From: Acidobacteriota bacterium
GTDB taxonomy: Bacteria; Acidobacteriota; Holophagae; Holophagales; Holophagaceae
Reading direction: 5' to 3'
Length of the DNA stretch: 64,000 nt
Assembly: GCA_016213735.1 (NCBI GenBank)
Contig: JACQZU010000026.1
Location: 62,001 to 126,000, forward strand
Shown here piece by piece: positions 29,514 through 39,069 of this stretch. Under the pieces are notes generated by a model. The model saw nothing but the letters and a program-made list of their open reading frames with translations. It was not told the DNA's origin and did no database searches. Both the position numbers and the translations under genes were made by a program. The stretch's first letter is position 1. Every line of letters starts with the position of its first letter.

Positions 29514-30335
29514 ATGAGCATCAAGCAGCTCAAGCCGACCACTCCGGGCCAGCGCGGGATGTCGAAGCACGGCTTCGAGGAGATCACCTCCGACAAGCCT
29601 GAACGCTCCCTCGTTTCGAAGAAGAACCGGACCGGCGGCCGCAACAACAATGGCCGCATCACCACCCGCCACATCGGCGGCGGGCACAAGAAGAAGTACC
29701 GCATCATCGACTTCAAGCGGGACAAGGCCGGCATTCCGGCCACCGTCGCCACCATCGAGTACGATCCCAACCGCACGGCGCGGATCGCCCTCCTGGTGTA
29801 CGCCGATGGCGAGAAGCGCTACATCCTCGCCCCGGACGGCCTGGCCGTGGGCACCAAGCTGATGAGCGGCAAGGACGCCGACATCCTGCCCGGGAACGCC
29901 CTTCCTCTCCGCAACATCCCCGTGGGCAACGAGATCCACAACGTGGAACTGAAGCCCGGGAAGGGAGGCCAGCTGGCCCGCGCCGCCGGCGCCTTCATCC
30001 AGCTGGTGGCCAAGGACGGCGACTACGCCCAGGTCCGCATGAAGTCCGGCGAGGTCCGGAAGATCCACCTGGACTGCATGGCCACCATCGGCCACGTGGG
30101 CAATGTCCAGCACGAGAACGTTGCGCTGGGCAAGGCCGGCAGGAAGATCTGGATGGGCATCCGTCCGACGGTCCGAGGCGTGGTCATGAACCCGGTGGAC
30201 CACCCCCACGGCGGCGGCGAAGGCCGCACCTCGGGCGGCCGGCATCCCGTGACCCCCTGGGGACAGCCCACGCGCGGCCACAAGACCCGGAGCAACCGCC
30301 GGACCGACAAGTTCATCGTCAAGCGGATCAACTAG
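29514..30335 (+). CDS. rplB: 50S ribosomal protein L2
   Basis: 273 residues, full length. A conserved component needed for peptidyl-transferase assembly. [11 protein letters not shown] and the C-terminal [10 protein letters not shown] with G-R-H-P-V-T-P-W-G include the functionally important His. Preceded by AAGAGGACAG. Confidence 0.98.
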   Translation: MSIKQLKPTTPGQRGMSKHGFEEITSDKPERSLVSKKNRTGGRNNNGRITTRHIGGGHKKKYRIIDFKRDKAGIPATVATIEYDPNRTARIALLVYADGEKRYILAPDGLAVGTKLMSGKDADILPGNALPLRNIPVGNEIHNVELKPGKGGQLARAAGAFIQLVAKDGDYAQVRMKSGEVRKIHLDCMATIGHVGNVQHENVALGKAGRKIWMGIRPTVRGVVMNPVDHPHGGGEGRTSGGRHPVTPWGQPTRGHKTRSNRRTDKFIVKRIN

Positions 30336-30347
30336 GAGAGGTAGGCA

Positions 30348-30632
30348 ATGGCTCGCTCGCTCAAGAAAGGCCCCTTCATCGACGGCCACCTCCTCAAGAA
30401 GGTGGAGACGGCCCAGGCCTCCAACGACAAGCGCGTGATCAAGACCTGGTCCCGCCGCTCCACCGTCGTGCCCCAGATGATCGGCCTCACGATCGCCGTC
30501 CACAACGGGAACAAGTTCATTCCGGTCTACGTCACCGACCAGATGGTGGGCCACAAGCTGGGTGAGTTCTCGCTCACCCGGCAGTTCAAGGGCCACGCCG
30601 GCAAGTCCGACGCCAAGGCCAAGGGGAAGTGA
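30348..30632 (+). CDS. rpsS: 30S ribosomal protein S19
   Basis: 94 residues. Head protein near the A-site finger. A-R-S-L-K-K-G-P-F and the [11 protein letters not shown] stretch are typical. AGGAGAGGTAGGCA precedes the start. Two bases separate its stop from the L22 ATG. Confidence 0.97.
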   Translation: MARSLKKGPFIDGHLLKKVETAQASNDKRVIKTWSRRSTVVPQMIGLTIAVHNGNKFIPVYVTDQMVGHKLGEFSLTRQFKGHAGKSDAKAKGK

Positions 30633-30634
30633 CC

Positions 30635-30982
30635 ATGTCCGACATCGTCTCCAGCGCCACCGTCCGGCACCTCCGCGGCTCCGCGCAGAAGGCCCGGCTG
30701 GTGATCGACCTGATCCGGGGCAAGAAGGTCGGGGAGGCCCAGTGGGCCCTCGCCCAGGCCAAGAAGTACGCCGCCGATCCCATCCGAAAGCTCCTGGATT
30801 CCGCCGTGGCCAACGCCATCGACAAGGATCCCGCGGTCAACCCCGACGAGCTGATCGTCAAGACCGCCTGCGTGGACGAGGGCTTCCGCATGAAGCGCGT
30901 CCGGCCCGCCCCCATGGGCCGCGCCTACCGCGTGCAGAAGCGCACCTGCCACATCACCCTTCAGCTGGGCCGGGAGGACTAG
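30635..30982 (+). CDS. rplV: 50S ribosomal protein L22
   Basis: 115 residues from the ATG at 30635 (an in-frame GTG lies 6 bases earlier, inside the rpsS stop region). L22's beta-hairpin reaches the exit tunnel; the hairpin tip K-R-V-R-P-A-P-M-G-R-A is present. Typical R-G-S-A-Q-K-A-R-L-V-I-D-L-I-R-G opening. Three bases before rpsC. Confidence 0.96.
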   Translation: MSDIVSSATVRHLRGSAQKARLVIDLIRGKKVGEAQWALAQAKKYAADPIRKLLDSAVANAIDKDPAVNPDELIVKTACVDEGFRMKRVRPAPMGRAYRVQKRTCHITLQLGRED

Positions 30983-30985
30983 ACC

Positions 30986-31633
30986 ATGGGCCAGAAATGC
31001 CATCCCTACGGATTCCGCGTCGTCTTCACGAAGAACTGGCACAGCCGCTGGTTCTCCAAGAGGGAGTACGCCAGCCTTCTGCATGAGGACCTCAAGCTCC
31101 GCCGCGAGCTGAAGGGCCAGCTGCACTCGCTGAACGCCATGGTCTCCAAGATCGACATCGAGCGGGCCGCCGACAAGGTGACCGTCCGGATCTTCACCGC
31201 GCGCCCCGGCATCGTCATCGGCCGCAAGGGGGCCGAGATCGACAAGCTCCGGGAGGAGCTCCAGAAGAAGCTGAAGCGGCCCGTCTCCGTGGACATCCAG
31301 GAGATCAAGAAGCCCGAGATCGACGCCCAGCTCGTGGCCGAGGGCGTCGCCCAGCAGCTGGAACGCCGCATCGCCTTCCGCCGCGCCATGCGAAAGGCGG
31401 AGGAGGCCGCCATGCGCTTCGGGGCCAAGGGCTTCAAGATCAAGGTCTCCGGCCGGCTCAACGGCGCCGAGATCGCCCGCACGGAAGACTACCTCTCCGG
31501 GCAGATGCCCCTCCAGACCATCAAGGCCAACGTGGACTACGGATTCGCGGAGGCCCGGACCACCTACGGGATCATCGGCGTGAAGGTGTGGGTGAACCTT
31601 CCCGACGTCGCCCCCGAAACCGTGAAGCGCTGA
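30986..31633 (+). CDS. rpsC: 30S ribosomal protein S3
   Basis: 215 residues. Lines the mRNA entry channel. [11 protein letters not shown] start (usually G-Q-K-V-x-P, here Cys), KH-domain core [10 protein letters not shown] and the C-terminal G-I-I-G-V-K-V-W. Shorter C-terminal tail than the Escherichia coli protein. Confidence 0.97.
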   Translation: MGQKCHPYGFRVVFTKNWHSRWFSKREYASLLHEDLKLRRELKGQLHSLNAMVSKIDIERAADKVTVRIFTARPGIVIGRKGAEIDKLREELQKKLKRPVSVDIQEIKKPEIDAQLVAEGVAQQLERRIAFRRAMRKAEEAAMRFGAKGFKIKVSGRLNGAEIARTEDYLSGQMPLQTIKANVDYGFAEARTTYGIIGVKVWVNLPDVAPETVKR

Positions 31634-31642
31634 GGCCGTCCC

Positions 31643-32062
31643 ATGCTGATGCCCAACAAAGTCAAGTACCGCAAGCAGCAGAAGGGACGCACCCGCGGCG
31701 TCTCCACCCGGGGCAATGACCTTTCCTTCGGGGACTACGGCCTCAAGGCCATGGAGCACTGCTGGGTGACCAACCGCGAGATCGAGGCGGCGAGAATCGC
31801 CATGACCCGCCACATCAAGCGCGGCGGGAAGATCTGGATCCGGGTGTTCCCCGACAAGCCCACCACCAGCAAGCCCGCCGAGACCCGCATGGGCTCCGGG
31901 AAGGGGGCCCCCGACGGCTGGGTGGCCGTGGTCCGTCCCGGCAAGATCCTCTTCGAGATGGAGGGCGTCACCGAGGAGACGGCGCGCCAGGCGCTCCGCC
32001 TCGCCCAGCAGAAGCTGTCGGTCGCCTCCGAGTTCGTCAGCCGCACGCCGCCGGAGGAATGA
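31643..32062 (+). CDS. rplP: 50S ribosomal protein L16
   Basis: 139 residues. Sits near the A-site tRNA elbow. [16 protein letters not shown] opening and [13 protein letters not shown] are diagnostic. One base precedes rpmC. Confidence 0.97.
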   Translation: MLMPNKVKYRKQQKGRTRGVSTRGNDLSFGDYGLKAMEHCWVTNREIEAARIAMTRHIKRGGKIWIRVFPDKPTTSKPAETRMGSGKGAPDGWVAVVRPGKILFEMEGVTEETARQALRLAQQKLSVASEFVSRTPPEE

Positions 32063-32063
32063 G

Positions 32064-32285
32064 ATGAGCAAGAAGAATCCCTTCAACGCCCTGGCGGGCA
32101 AGAGCATCGAGGAGCTCGCCGAGCTTGAGGCCGAGCTGGCCGCCAAGCGCTTCACCCTCCGCTTCCAGCACGCGGTGGGCCAGGTGGAGAACACCGCGGA
32201 GATCCGCAAGACCCGCCGGGAACTCGCCCGGGTCAAGACCGCCCTGCGCATGAAGCTCACCCCCGCATCCGGGGCCGCGAGGTAG
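32064..32285 (+). CDS. rpmC: 50S ribosomal protein L29
   Basis: 73 residues, a helical hairpin protein at the tunnel exit. [12 protein letters not shown] and [12 protein letters not shown] plus [10 protein letters not shown] match the family. Start just after the L16 stop with GGAGG inside the L16 3' end. Confidence 0.95.
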   Translation: MSKKNPFNALAGKSIEELAELEAELAAKRFTLRFQHAVGQVENTAEIRKTRRELARVKTALRMKLTPASGAAR

Positions 32286-32288
32286 ACC

Positions 32289-32546
32289 ATGAGCCTAGAA
32301 AACAAGATGATCCGCAGCGGCGTCGTGGTTTCCAACCGGGCCGACAAGACCGTCATCGTCAAGGTGGAGCGCAAGTTCCAGCACCCCCTCTACCACCGCA
32401 CCGTCAAGCAGACGGCGAAATTCATGGCTCACGACGAGACCAACGCCTGCGCCATCGGCGACCTGGTCAAGATTGTCGAGTCCCGTCCCCTCTCCAAGCG
32501 CAAGCGCTGGATGGTCCTCGAGATCCTCCAGAAGGCCGGCGAGTAA
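32289..32546 (+). CDS. rpsQ: 30S ribosomal protein S17
   Basis: 85 residues, OB-fold primary-binding protein of the 30S body. [16 protein letters not shown] and [13 protein letters not shown] are conserved. Starts three bases after the L29 stop. Confidence 0.96.
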   Translation: MSLENKMIRSGVVVSNRADKTVIVKVERKFQHPLYHRTVKQTAKFMAHDETNACAIGDLVKIVESRPLSKRKRWMVLEILQKAGE

Positions 32547-32555
32547 GGAGCCTCC

Positions 32556-32924
32556 ATGATCCAGATGGGAACCATGCTCACCGTCGCCGACAACTCCGGC
32601 GCCAAGAAGATCTGCTGCATCCTGCCCCTCGGCGGCGGGGTCGGCAAGACCGCCCAGCTGGGCGACGTCATCACCGCCTCCGTGAAGGAGGCCATCCCGG
32701 GCGGAACGGTGAAGAAGAAGGCCGTCGTCCAGGCCGTGATCGTCCGGCAGCGCAAGGCCTTCCGCCGGAAGGACGGCTCCTACATCCGTTTCGACGAGAA
32801 TGCCGCCGTGATCATCAAGAAGGACGGCGAGCCCGTGGGCACCCGCGTCTTCGGCCCGGTCGCCCGGGAATTGCGCGAGCGCAAGTACATGAAGATCGTC
32901 TCCCTCGCCCCTGAGGTGCTGTGA
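32556..32924 (+). CDS. rplN: 50S ribosomal protein L14
   Basis: 122 residues, complete. It bridges the subunits and is the RsfS-binding site. [17 protein letters not shown], and the C-terminal G-P-V-A-R-E-L-R are typical. Its TGA overlaps the rplX ATG by one base. Confidence 0.97.
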   Translation: MIQMGTMLTVADNSGAKKICCILPLGGGVGKTAQLGDVITASVKEAIPGGTVKKKAVVQAVIVRQRKAFRRKDGSYIRFDENAAVIIKKDGEPVGTRVFGPVARELRERKYMKIVSLAPEVL

Positions 32925-33199
32925 TGGACAAGCCCACCAAGATGAAGCTCAAGAAGGGCGACGCCGTCGTCGTCATCACGGGCAAAGACAAGGGCAAGAC
33001 CGGGGAGGTCCAGAAGGTGAGCCCCTCCACCAACCGGGTGGTCGTGGCCGGGGTCAACATGATCAAGAAGGCCGTGAAGCCCAACCCCCAGACCGGAGCC
33101 GAGGGCGGCATCCAGACCAAGGAGGCCCCCATCCACGCCTCCAACGTAATGTTCCTCGATCCCAAGACGGGAAAGGGCAGCCGCAAGCGGCCTCAGTGA
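32924..33199 (+). CDS. rplX: 50S ribosomal protein L24
   Basis: 91 residues from the ATG at 32924 (TGATG overlap with rplN). Assembly-initiator protein with a KOW motif: [19 protein letters not shown] 207-base gap follows, splitting the supercluster before rplE. Confidence 0.95.
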   Translation: MDKPTKMKLKKGDAVVVITGKDKGKTGEVQKVSPSTNRVVVAGVNMIKKAVKPNPQTGAEGGIQTKEAPIHASNVMFLDPKTGKGSRKRPQ

Positions 33200-33263
33200 A
33201 TTCCCCCCTCCGGGAGGCCTTTTCGCTTCCTGGAGGGCGCTCTTTGTGTGAAGATTGATCCTT

Positions 33264-33291
33264 CGCCCCGGGTTCGCCCTGGGCGGCTTTC
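33264..33291 (+). promoter_or_regulatory. UUCG-capped hairpin in the rplX-rplE gap
   Basis: Nine-position stem (33264-33272 with 33277-33285, one C-T mismatch) closed by a TTCG tetraloop, then GCTTTCTT. It could be an attenuator or a protein-binding site. In Escherichia coli the S8 repressor binds spc mRNA at this same gene junction; equivalence here is only suggested by position. Confidence 0.45.
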
Positions 33292-33406
33292 TTGACAACC
33301 AGAGGCCGGAAGGAGACGGCTCGGACCGCCTGGCCAAGCCCTTCCCGCACTCCCGAACCCCCGGGGCACCCCGAGCACCCAGCCCCGCGGAAATGGAGGA
33401 AACACG

Positions 33407-33949
33407 ATGGAGCCCCGTCTCAAGGCTCGGTACCGCACCGAAGTGGTCCCGAAGCTCACGCAGGAGTTCGGCTACACCAGCGCCATGCAGGTGCCCCGAC
33501 TCCAGAAGATCGTCCTGAACATGGGCGTCGGCGACGCCATCCAGAACATCAAGCTGCTCGACGTGGCCGTCGAGGAGTTGACCGCGATCGCCGGGCAGAA
33601 GGCCGTGATCCGCAAGGCCAAGAAGAGCGTCGCCCAGTTCAAGCTGCGCGCCGGGATGCCCATCGCCTGCATGGTCACCCTCAGGGGGCCCCGGATGTGG
33701 GAGTTCCTGGACCGTCTGGTCACCCTTTCCCTGCCCCGCGTCCGGGACGTCCGCGGCGTGCCCCCCAAGTCATTCGATGGGCGGGGGAACTACACCCTCG
33801 GCTTGAAGGACCAGCTGATCTTCCAGGAGATCGACTACAGCAAGGTGGACAAGATGAAGGGGATGAACGTCACCTTCGTGACCACGGCCAAGAACGACGC
33901 GGAAGCCCGCGCCATGCTCGCCCACCTGGGCATGCCCTTCCGGAAGTAG
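33407..33949 (+). CDS. rplE: 50S ribosomal protein L5
   Basis: 180 residues. Binds 5S rRNA and contacts P-site t[24 protein letters not shown] and the C-terminal [11 protein letters not shown] match. ATGGAGGAAACACG precedes the ATG, an excellent ribosome site, so this gene can start translation independently of rplX. Confidence 0.97.
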   Translation: MEPRLKARYRTEVVPKLTQEFGYTSAMQVPRLQKIVLNMGVGDAIQNIKLLDVAVEELTAIAGQKAVIRKAKKSVAQFKLRAGMPIACMVTLRGPRMWEFLDRLVTLSLPRVRDVRGVPPKSFDGRGNYTLGLKDQLIFQEIDYSKVDKMKGMNVTFVTTAKNDAEARAMLAHLGMPFRK

Positions 33950-33961
33950 TCAGGAGACCCC

Positions 33962-34147
33962 ATGGCACGCATCGCGAAGATCTACAAGGATTCACAGAAG
34001 CCCAAGTTCGCCATCCGGCACCGCAACCGCTGCAAGGTCTGCGGCCGTCCCCGTGGCTACATGCGAAAGTTCCAGCTCTGCCGTCTCTGCTTCCGGAAGC
34101 ACGCCCTCGCCGGCGAGCTGCCGGGGGTCCAGAAGGCCAGCTGGTAA
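33962..34147 (+). CDS. rpsZ: 30S ribosomal protein S14, zinc-binding type Z
   Basis: 61 residues. The short zinc form of S14, with Cys24, Cys27, Cys40 and Cys43 (C-K-V-C-G and C-R-L-C). The ending K-A-S-W is universal. The Cys-free long form is not in this window. A CAGGAGACCC site precedes the ATG. Confidence 0.97.
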   Translation: MARIAKIYKDSQKPKFAIRHRNRCKVCGRPRGYMRKFQLCRLCFRKHALAGELPGVQKASW

Positions 34148-34159
34148 GGAGGGGTCGCC

Positions 34160-34555
34160 ATGTACACCGATCCGATCGCCGACTACCTCACCCGCATCCG
34201 CAACGGCATCCAGGCCGGGCACGAAGCGGTGGTCATCCCCGCCAGCTCGCTCAAGGAGCGCCTCACCGCCATCCTCAAGCAGGAGGGCTACATCCACAGC
34301 TTCCGGGCCGTGGAGCACGAGGGGCGCAACTACCTGATCCTCAACCTCAAGTGGGTCAAGGAGAAGGAGAACATCATCCACGGGCTCCGCCGCGTCTCGC
34401 GGCCGGGCCTGCGGATCTACGCCGGCGTCAAGGAGATCCCCGAAGTGAACGGGGGCCTCGGCATCGCCATCCTGTCCACCCCCAGGGGGGTGATGACCGG
34501 CAAGGACGCCAAGAAGCAGAACGTCGGCGGCGAAGTCGTCGCCACGGTCTGGTAA
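34160..34555 (+). CDS. rpsH: 30S ribosomal protein S8
   Basis: 131 residues. Primary rRNA-binding protein, and the spc repressor in Escherichia coli. D-P-I-A-D-Y-L-T-R-I-R-N-G start, I-L-S-T-P-R-G-V-M-T-G-K-D-A and G-G-E-V-V-A-T-V-W end are typical. TAAGGAGGGG precedes it. Confidence 0.97.
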   Translation: MYTDPIADYLTRIRNGIQAGHEAVVIPASSLKERLTAILKQEGYIHSFRAVEHEGRNYLILNLKWVKEKENIIHGLRRVSRPGLRIYAGVKEIPEVNGGLGIAILSTPRGVMTGKDAKKQNVGGEVVATVW

Positions 34556-34601
34556 CCCTTCCTGAAATTGGCCGCGCGCCAAACATCTAAGGAAAGAAAC
34601 C

Positions 34602-35138
34602 ATGTCTCGAATCGGAAAGAAGCCCGTGACGCTGCCGAAAGGCGTGAACGTCAAAGTCAACGGGGCCGAGGCTGTCGTCGCGGGAACCAAGGGCCAGCTG
34701 AGCTGCCCGATCCCCTCCGGGATCACCCTCGACGTTCAGGCCGAATCCGTCGTCCTCAACCGGGCCAATGAGGAGGCCCAGACCAGGGCCTTCCACGGCC
34801 TGACCCGCGCCCTTCTCAACAATGCGGTGGTCGGAGTCACCGAAGGCTGGAAGAAGGAGCTGGACATCGTGGGCGTCGGCTACAAGGCCGCCATGGAGGG
34901 GTCCCGGCTCCGCCTGGACCTCGGCTACTCCCACCCCATCCTCTACGAGGCCCCCAAGGGCATCCAGATCGCGGTGGAGAAGAACACCCACCTCACGGTC
35001 ACCGGCATCGACCGGCAGCTGGTGGGGCAGGTGGCCGCCGACATCCGGAAGTTCCGCAAGCCCGAACCCTACAAGGGCAAGGGCGTCCAGTACACCGGCG
35101 AAGTGATCCGCCGCAAGGCCGGCAAGACCGGGAAGTAA
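34602..35138 (+). CDS. rplF: 50S ribosomal protein L6
   Basis: 178 residues, near the sarcin-ricin loop. S-R-I-G-K-K-P-V-T-L-P-K-G opening and the C-terminal P-E-P-Y-K-G-K-G-V are diagnostic. A 46-base spacer separates it from rpsH, with TAAGGAAAG before the ATG. Confidence 0.97.
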   Translation: MSRIGKKPVTLPKGVNVKVNGAEAVVAGTKGQLSCPIPSGITLDVQAESVVLNRANEEAQTRAFHGLTRALLNNAVVGVTEGWKKELDIVGVGYKAAMEGSRLRLDLGYSHPILYEAPKGIQIAVEKNTHLTVTGIDRQLVGQVAADIRKFRKPEPYKGKGVQYTGEVIRRKAGKTGK

Positions 35139-35147
35139 GGGGACACC

Positions 35148-35510
35148 ATGGCCAACGACCTCATCCTCCGCCGCCAGAAGACCAAGGCCCGCATTCGCGG
35201 CCGGGTCTCCGGCACTCCCGAACGTCCCCGCCTGACGGTCTTCAAGAGCCTCAAGCGCATCTACGTGCAGGTCATCGACGACAGCAAGGGCATGACGGTG
35301 GCCTCCGCCTCCAGCCTGGAGAAGGATCTCCGGGACAAGCTGAAGAACGGCGCCAACATCGAGGCCGCCAAGGCCGTGGGCGCGCGCATCGCGGCCCGGC
35401 TCAAGGAGAAGGGCATCAGCGCCGTGGTCTTCGACCGGAACGGCTACGTCTACCACGGCCGCGTCAAGGCGCTGGCCGACAGCGCCCGCGAAGCCGGGCT
35501 GCAGTTCTGA
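35148..35510 (+). CDS. rplR: 50S ribosomal protein L18
   Basis: 120 residues, binds 5S r[24 protein letters not shown] and the C-terminal [17 protein letters not shown] match. AAGGGGACACC precedes the ATG. Confidence 0.97.
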   Translation: MANDLILRRQKTKARIRGRVSGTPERPRLTVFKSLKRIYVQVIDDSKGMTVASASSLEKDLRDKLKNGANIEAAKAVGARIAARLKEKGISAVVFDRNGYVYHGRVKALADSAREAGLQF

Positions 35511-35525
35511 TCCGGGGAGGAACCC

Positions 35526-36044
35526 ATGGCATTCAATGAGAACAAGACCCCGGCCGCCGATCAGCCCGCGAGCGAGTTCAAGGACCAGGTCATCTACGTC
35601 GGCCGCGTCACCAAGGTCGTGAAGGGGGGCAAGAACTTCTCCTTCAGCGCCCTGGTGGTCGTCGGCGACGGCAGGGGCAAGGTCGGCTTCGGCCTCGGCA
35701 AGGCCCTCGAAGTGCCCAGCGCCATCAAGAAGGGCATCGAGAGCGCCAAGCGCAACATGATCCGCGTCCCCGTGACCCCCAACGGCAGCCTGCCCCACCA
35801 GATCACCGGCCGCTTCGGTTCCGGGTCCGTGCTGATGAAGCCGGCACCCGAGGGCACGGGCATCATCGCCGGCGCGGCCGTCCGCGCCGTCATGGAGGCC
35901 GCGGGCATCAGCAACGTGCTCACCAAGAGCCTCGGCTCGTCCAATCCCCACAACGTCGTCCGCGCCACCTTCGACGGGCTCCAGAGCCTGATGGATCCCT
36001 ACACCATCATGAAGAACCGCGGCATCGACCAGGCGGAGGCCTGA
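35526..36044 (+). CDS. rpsE: 30S ribosomal protein S5
   Basis: 172 residues. Contributes to decoding fidelity at the mRNA entry. The double-stranded RNA-binding domain ([12 protein letters not shown]) and the [12 protein letters not shown] signature are intact. One base before rpmD. Confidence 0.97.
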   Translation: MAFNENKTPAADQPASEFKDQVIYVGRVTKVVKGGKNFSFSALVVVGDGRGKVGFGLGKALEVPSAIKKGIESAKRNMIRVPVTPNGSLPHQITGRFGSGSVLMKPAPEGTGIIAGAAVRAVMEAAGISNVLTKSLGSSNPHNVVRATFDGLQSLMDPYTIMKNRGIDQAEA

Positions 36045-36045
36045 G

Positions 36046-36258
36046 ATGTCCACCTCTCCCAGCACCCAGCTCTTGGGCAAGCAGGTCGTCCTGACCCTCA
36101 AGTGCTCCCTCATCGCCACAGTGCCCAAGCACCGGGATTTCGCCCGGACCCTGGGCCTCAAGAAACCCGGCGACACCAGGGAGTGCGAGTACACCGCCAA
36201 CGTGCACGGCATCGTCAAGCGCGTGCCCTACCTCATCGACGTCTCGGTGAAGGGGTGA
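36046..36258 (+). CDS. rpmD: 50S ribosomal protein L30
   Basis: 70 residues. V-V-L-T-L-K-C-S-L-I-A-T-V-P-K-H and T-L-G-L-K-K-P-G-D-T-R are typical of L30. A few residues longer at both ends than the 60-residue norm. Standard position between rpsE and rplO. Confidence 0.92.
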   Translation: MSTSPSTQLLGKQVVLTLKCSLIATVPKHRDFARTLGLKKPGDTRECEYTANVHGIVKRVPYLIDVSVKG

Positions 36259-36261
36259 GCC

Positions 36262-36720
36262 ATGAAACTCAATGAACTCAAGCCCGCCGAAGGCGCCGTC
36301 TCCGCCCGGAAGCGCGTGGGCCGGGGCAAGGGCAGCGGCCTCGGCAAGACCTCGGCCCGTGGCGAAAAGGGCCAGAAGAGCCGTTCCGGCTACAAGAGCA
36401 AGCGGGGCTTCGAGGGCGGCCAGATGCCCCTCGTGCGTCGCCTCCCCAAGCGCGGCTTCACCAACATCTTCGCCCCCATGACCGAGGAGATCCCCCTGGG
36501 ACTCATCTCCGCCCACTTCTCGGACGGGGACACCGTCTGCCTGGAATCCCTCCGGGACAAGAAGCTGGTCTCCGCCAAGGTCGAGCGCATCGTCGTCCTC
36601 GCCTCCGGCGAGCTGAAGGCCAAGGTGACCGTGGTCGCGGACCGCGTCACCAAGGGCGCCCGGGAAGCCATCCTGGCCAAGGGCGGGACCGTCCAGGAAC
36701 CCCCCTGCGCGGCCAAGTGA
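36262..36720 (+). CDS. rplO: 50S ribosomal protein L15
   Basis: 152 residues, late assembly protein. M-K-L-N-E-L-K-P-A-E-G-A, G-R-G-K-G-S-G-L-G-K-T and G-F-E-G-G-Q-M-P-L-V-R-R-L-P-K-R-G-F are diagnostic. Three bases after rpmD and 13 before secY. Confidence 0.97.
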   Translation: MKLNELKPAEGAVSARKRVGRGKGSGLGKTSARGEKGQKSRSGYKSKRGFEGGQMPLVRRLPKRGFTNIFAPMTEEIPLGLISAHFSDGDTVCLESLRDKKLVSAKVERIVVLASGELKAKVTVVADRVTKGAREAILAKGGTVQEPPCAAK

Positions 36721-36733
36721 GGAATCCCACCGC

Positions 36734-38059
36734 ATGAACCGACTTCGGCAGATCCTGGCCAACCCGGAACTCCGGAAGCGCATCATCTTCACCCTTGCGC
36801 TTTTGGTGGTCTACCGGCTGGGGGTGCATGTCTCGGTGCCGGGGGTGAACCCCGACGCCCTGGCGCGCAACCTGGGCAAGGCCGGAGACCTGCTGGGGGT
36901 CGTGGACCTCTTCTCCGGTGGCGCCTTCAAGAAATTCTCGGTCTTCGCCCTGGGGATCACGCCCTACATCACCGCCAGCATCGTCCTGCAGCTGATGGGG
37001 GCCGTGGTGCCCCAGCTCGAGCAGCTCCAGAAGAAGGAAGGCGAGGCCGGGCGCCAGAAGATCAACCAGTGGACCCGCTACCTGACGGTGGGACTGGCCT
37101 TCGTCCAGGGCTTCGGCATCGCGGCGATGGCCCAGGGCATGGGCACGGACGTGGTCACCAACCCCGGCTTCGGCTTCAAGCTGCTGGCTGCCTTCACCCT
37201 GTCCGCCGGAACCATCTTCGTGATGTGGCTGGGCGAGCAGATCACGGAACGGGGCATCGGGAACGGAATCTCCCTGATGATCTTCGCGGGCATCGTGGCA
37301 GGGCTCCCCAAGGCGTTGGAGTCCCTGGGGACCATGTTCAGGGATTCCATCAAGGGGGTGCCCAACGCCTTTCCCCCGGGGGTCTTCCTCCTCCTCTTCT
37401 TCGCCATGCTCGCCGTGCTCCTGGCGGTGGTTCTGGTTGAGAACGCCTACCGGCGCATTCCCATCCACTACGCCCGCCGCGCCGACAGCAGCCGCATGGC
37501 CAGCCAGCGCAGTTCCTACATGCCTCTCAAGGTCAACACCGCCGGGGTCATGCCGGTCATCTTCGCCCAGTCCGTGATCTTCTTCCCCGCCACCATCGCC
37601 CAGTTCACCAAGTGGGACTGGCTGGGGAAAGCAGCCTCCTACCTCGCCCCGCAGAGCCACTTCTGGATCTACACCCTGGTCTTCGTGGCCACGGTGGTCT
37701 TCTTCGCCTTCTTCTACACGAGCATCGTCTTCAATCCCGACGAGACGGCGGAGAACATGAAGCGTTCGGGCGGATACATCCCGGGGATCCGGCCGGGGAA
37801 GGAGACCAGCGTCTACATGGACTCCATTCTCTCCAAGCTCACCTTCGCCGGGGCGGTCTACCTGGCCCTGGTGTCCTTGGTACCCCTGGTGCTCAGCAGC
37901 AACATTCCTGGAATCAATTTCTATTTCGGCGGCACCTCCCTCCTCATCGTGGTGGGAGTGGCCATGGACACCGTGGCCCAGTTCGAGAGCTACCAGGTGA
38001 TGCGGCACTACGACGGTTTCCTCGAGGCAGGGCGCATCCGTGGACGGAGGGGCAAATGA
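36734..38059 (+). CDS. secY: Preprotein translocase subunit SecY
   Basis: 441 residues with ten transmembrane segments, the protein-conducting channel of the inner membrane. Typical markers: R-I-I-F-T-L-A-L-L-V-V-Y-R-L-G near the N-terminus, the plug region after D-L-F-S-G-G-A-F, L-G-E-Q-I-T-E-R-G-I-G-N-G-I-S, the cytoplasmic loop N-A-Y-R-R-I-P-I-H-Y-A-R-R, and N-T-A-G-V-M-P-V-I-F-A. The stop overlaps the adk start by three bases (ATGA). Confidence 0.98.
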   Translation: MNRLRQILANPELRKRIIFTLALLVVYRLGVHVSVPGVNPDALARNLGKAGDLLGVVDLFSGGAFKKFSVFALGITPYITASIVLQLMGAVVPQLEQLQKKEGEAGRQKINQWTRYLTVGLAFVQGFGIAAMAQGMGTDVVTNPGFGFKLLAAFTLSAGTIFVMWLGEQITERGIGNGISLMIFAGIVAGLPKALESLGTMFRDSIKGVPNAFPPGVFLLLFFAMLAVLLAVVLVENAYRRIPIHYARRADSSRMASQRSSYMPLKVNTAGVMPVIFAQSVIFFPATIAQFTKWDWLGKAASYLAPQSHFWIYTLVFVATVVFFAFFYTSIVFNPDETAENMKRSGGYIPGIRPGKETSVYMDSILSKLTFAGAVYLALVSLVPLVLSSNIPGINFYFGGTSLLIVVGVAMDTVAQFESYQVMRHYDGFLEAGRIRGRRGK

Positions 38060-38715
38060 GCGCCCGGACCCACATCCTCCTCGGCGCCCCCGGATCCGGG
38101 AAGGGGACCCAGGCCAAACGCCTGGTGGACGAACTCTCCTTGAGCCATCTATCAACCGGTGATATTCTGAGAGATGCCGTCTCGAAAGGGACGGAGCTTG
38201 GCCTTCGGGCCAAGGCCATCATGGCCAGCGGCAAACTGGTGGACGACGACACCGTCAATGGACTTGTCTTTGCGCGGCTGCAGGACGAGACCCAGGACGT
38301 GTTGTTCGACGGCTACCCGCGGACCCTACAGCAGGCTGAAGCCCTTGGGAACTTCCTCTCCTCCAAGGGAATCGGCCTCGGTTTCGTGGTGAACGTCGAT
38401 GTCCCCCCGGAGGTCCTGGAAGCGAGGGTGGTCGGGCGCCGCACCTGCAGCAACAACGCGTGCGGAGCCATCTACCACCTTGAAAGCAAGCCGCCCAAGA
38501 CCGAAGGCGTCTGCGACCTGTGCGGAAGTCCCCTGAAGCACCGCGCGGACGACACTTCGGAGGCCTTCAGGTCGCGGATGGGGGAATTCAACGCCACCTT
38601 CCAGCCCCTCCTGGCCTTCTATTCCGGTGGTCCCAACTACCGCCGGGTGGACGGCAATCGCCATCCGGATCAGGTGTTCGGCTCCTTGGTCCAGCTATTC
38701 CGGGAGAAGGCTTGA
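38056..38715 (+). CDS. adk: Adenylate kinase
   Basis: 219 residues. Interconverts AMP, ADP and ATP. P-loop [22 protein letters not shown]-binding, D-G-Y-P-R-T and the LID domain ([10 protein letters not shown] and V-C-D-L-C-G). The LID has four Cys, so a structural zinc is likely. ATG at 38056 overlaps the secY stop; a longer upstream frame is secY sequence read out of frame. The map gene that often follows adk is absent: infA starts within the adk stop. Confidence 0.97.
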   Translation: MSARTHILLGAPGSGKGTQAKRLVDELSLSHLSTGDILRDAVSKGTELGLRAKAIMASGKLVDDDTVNGLVFARLQDETQDVLFDGYPRTLQQAEALGNFLSSKGIGLGFVVNVDVPPEVLEARVVGRRTCSNNACGAIYHLESKPPKTEGVCDLCGSPLKHRADDTSEAFRSRMGEFNATFQPLLAFYSGGPNYRRVDGNRHPDQVFGSLVQLFREKA

Positions 38716-38930
38716 GCAAAGAAGAAGCCATTGAGCTAGAAGCCACAGTGGTGGAGTCCTTGCCCAACGCCGTTTTCCGGGTGGAACTGGAGAACAAACA
38801 CCAGGTTCTGGCGCACATCAGCGGCAAGATGCGCAAGAACTTCATCCGGATCCTCCCCGGCGACCGGGTCCTCGTGGAGGTGACACCCTACGACCTGACC
38901 CGGGGCCGCATCATCTACCGCTTCAAATGA
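38712..38930 (+). CDS. infA: Translation initiation factor IF-1
   Basis: 72 residues, S1/OB-fold factor that blocks the A site during initiation. Starts at TTG 38712, which overlaps the adk stop as TTGA, with GGAGAAGG just upstream. [25 protein letters not shown] and [10 protein letters not shown] match the family over full length. The longer frame upstream lies within adk and is not IF-1-like. Confidence 0.96.
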   Translation: MSKEEAIELEATVVESLPNAVFRVELENKHQVLAHISGKMRKNFIRILPGDRVLVEVTPYDLTRGRIIYRFK

Positions 38931-38943
38931 ACGAGAGGATTCC

Positions 38944-39060
38944 ATGAAAGTCAGGCCCTCCATCAAACGGCTTTGCGAGCACTGCAAGGTGGTCCGCCGG
39001 GAAGGCATCATCCGGGTGATCTGCAAGAAGAACCCGAAGCACAAGCAGCGTCAGGGCTAA
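38944..39060 (+). CDS. rpmJ: 50S ribosomal protein L36, zinc form
   Basis: Only 38 residues, beginning [11 protein letters not shown]. Zinc ligands Cys11, Cys14, Cys27 and His33 are all present, so this is the zinc form. GAGAGGATTCC precedes the ATG. It lies between infA and rpsM in the usual order. Confidence 0.96.
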   Translation: MKVRPSIKRLCEHCKVVRREGIIRVICKKNPKHKQRQG

Positions 39061-39069
39061 GGAGCATCC

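Noticed and set aside
33292-33326. Perfect TTGACA box in the rplX-rplE gap, a possible promoter for rplE
   Set aside because: No -10-like hexamer at 15-19 bases (GACGGC at 17), so it is probably chance.
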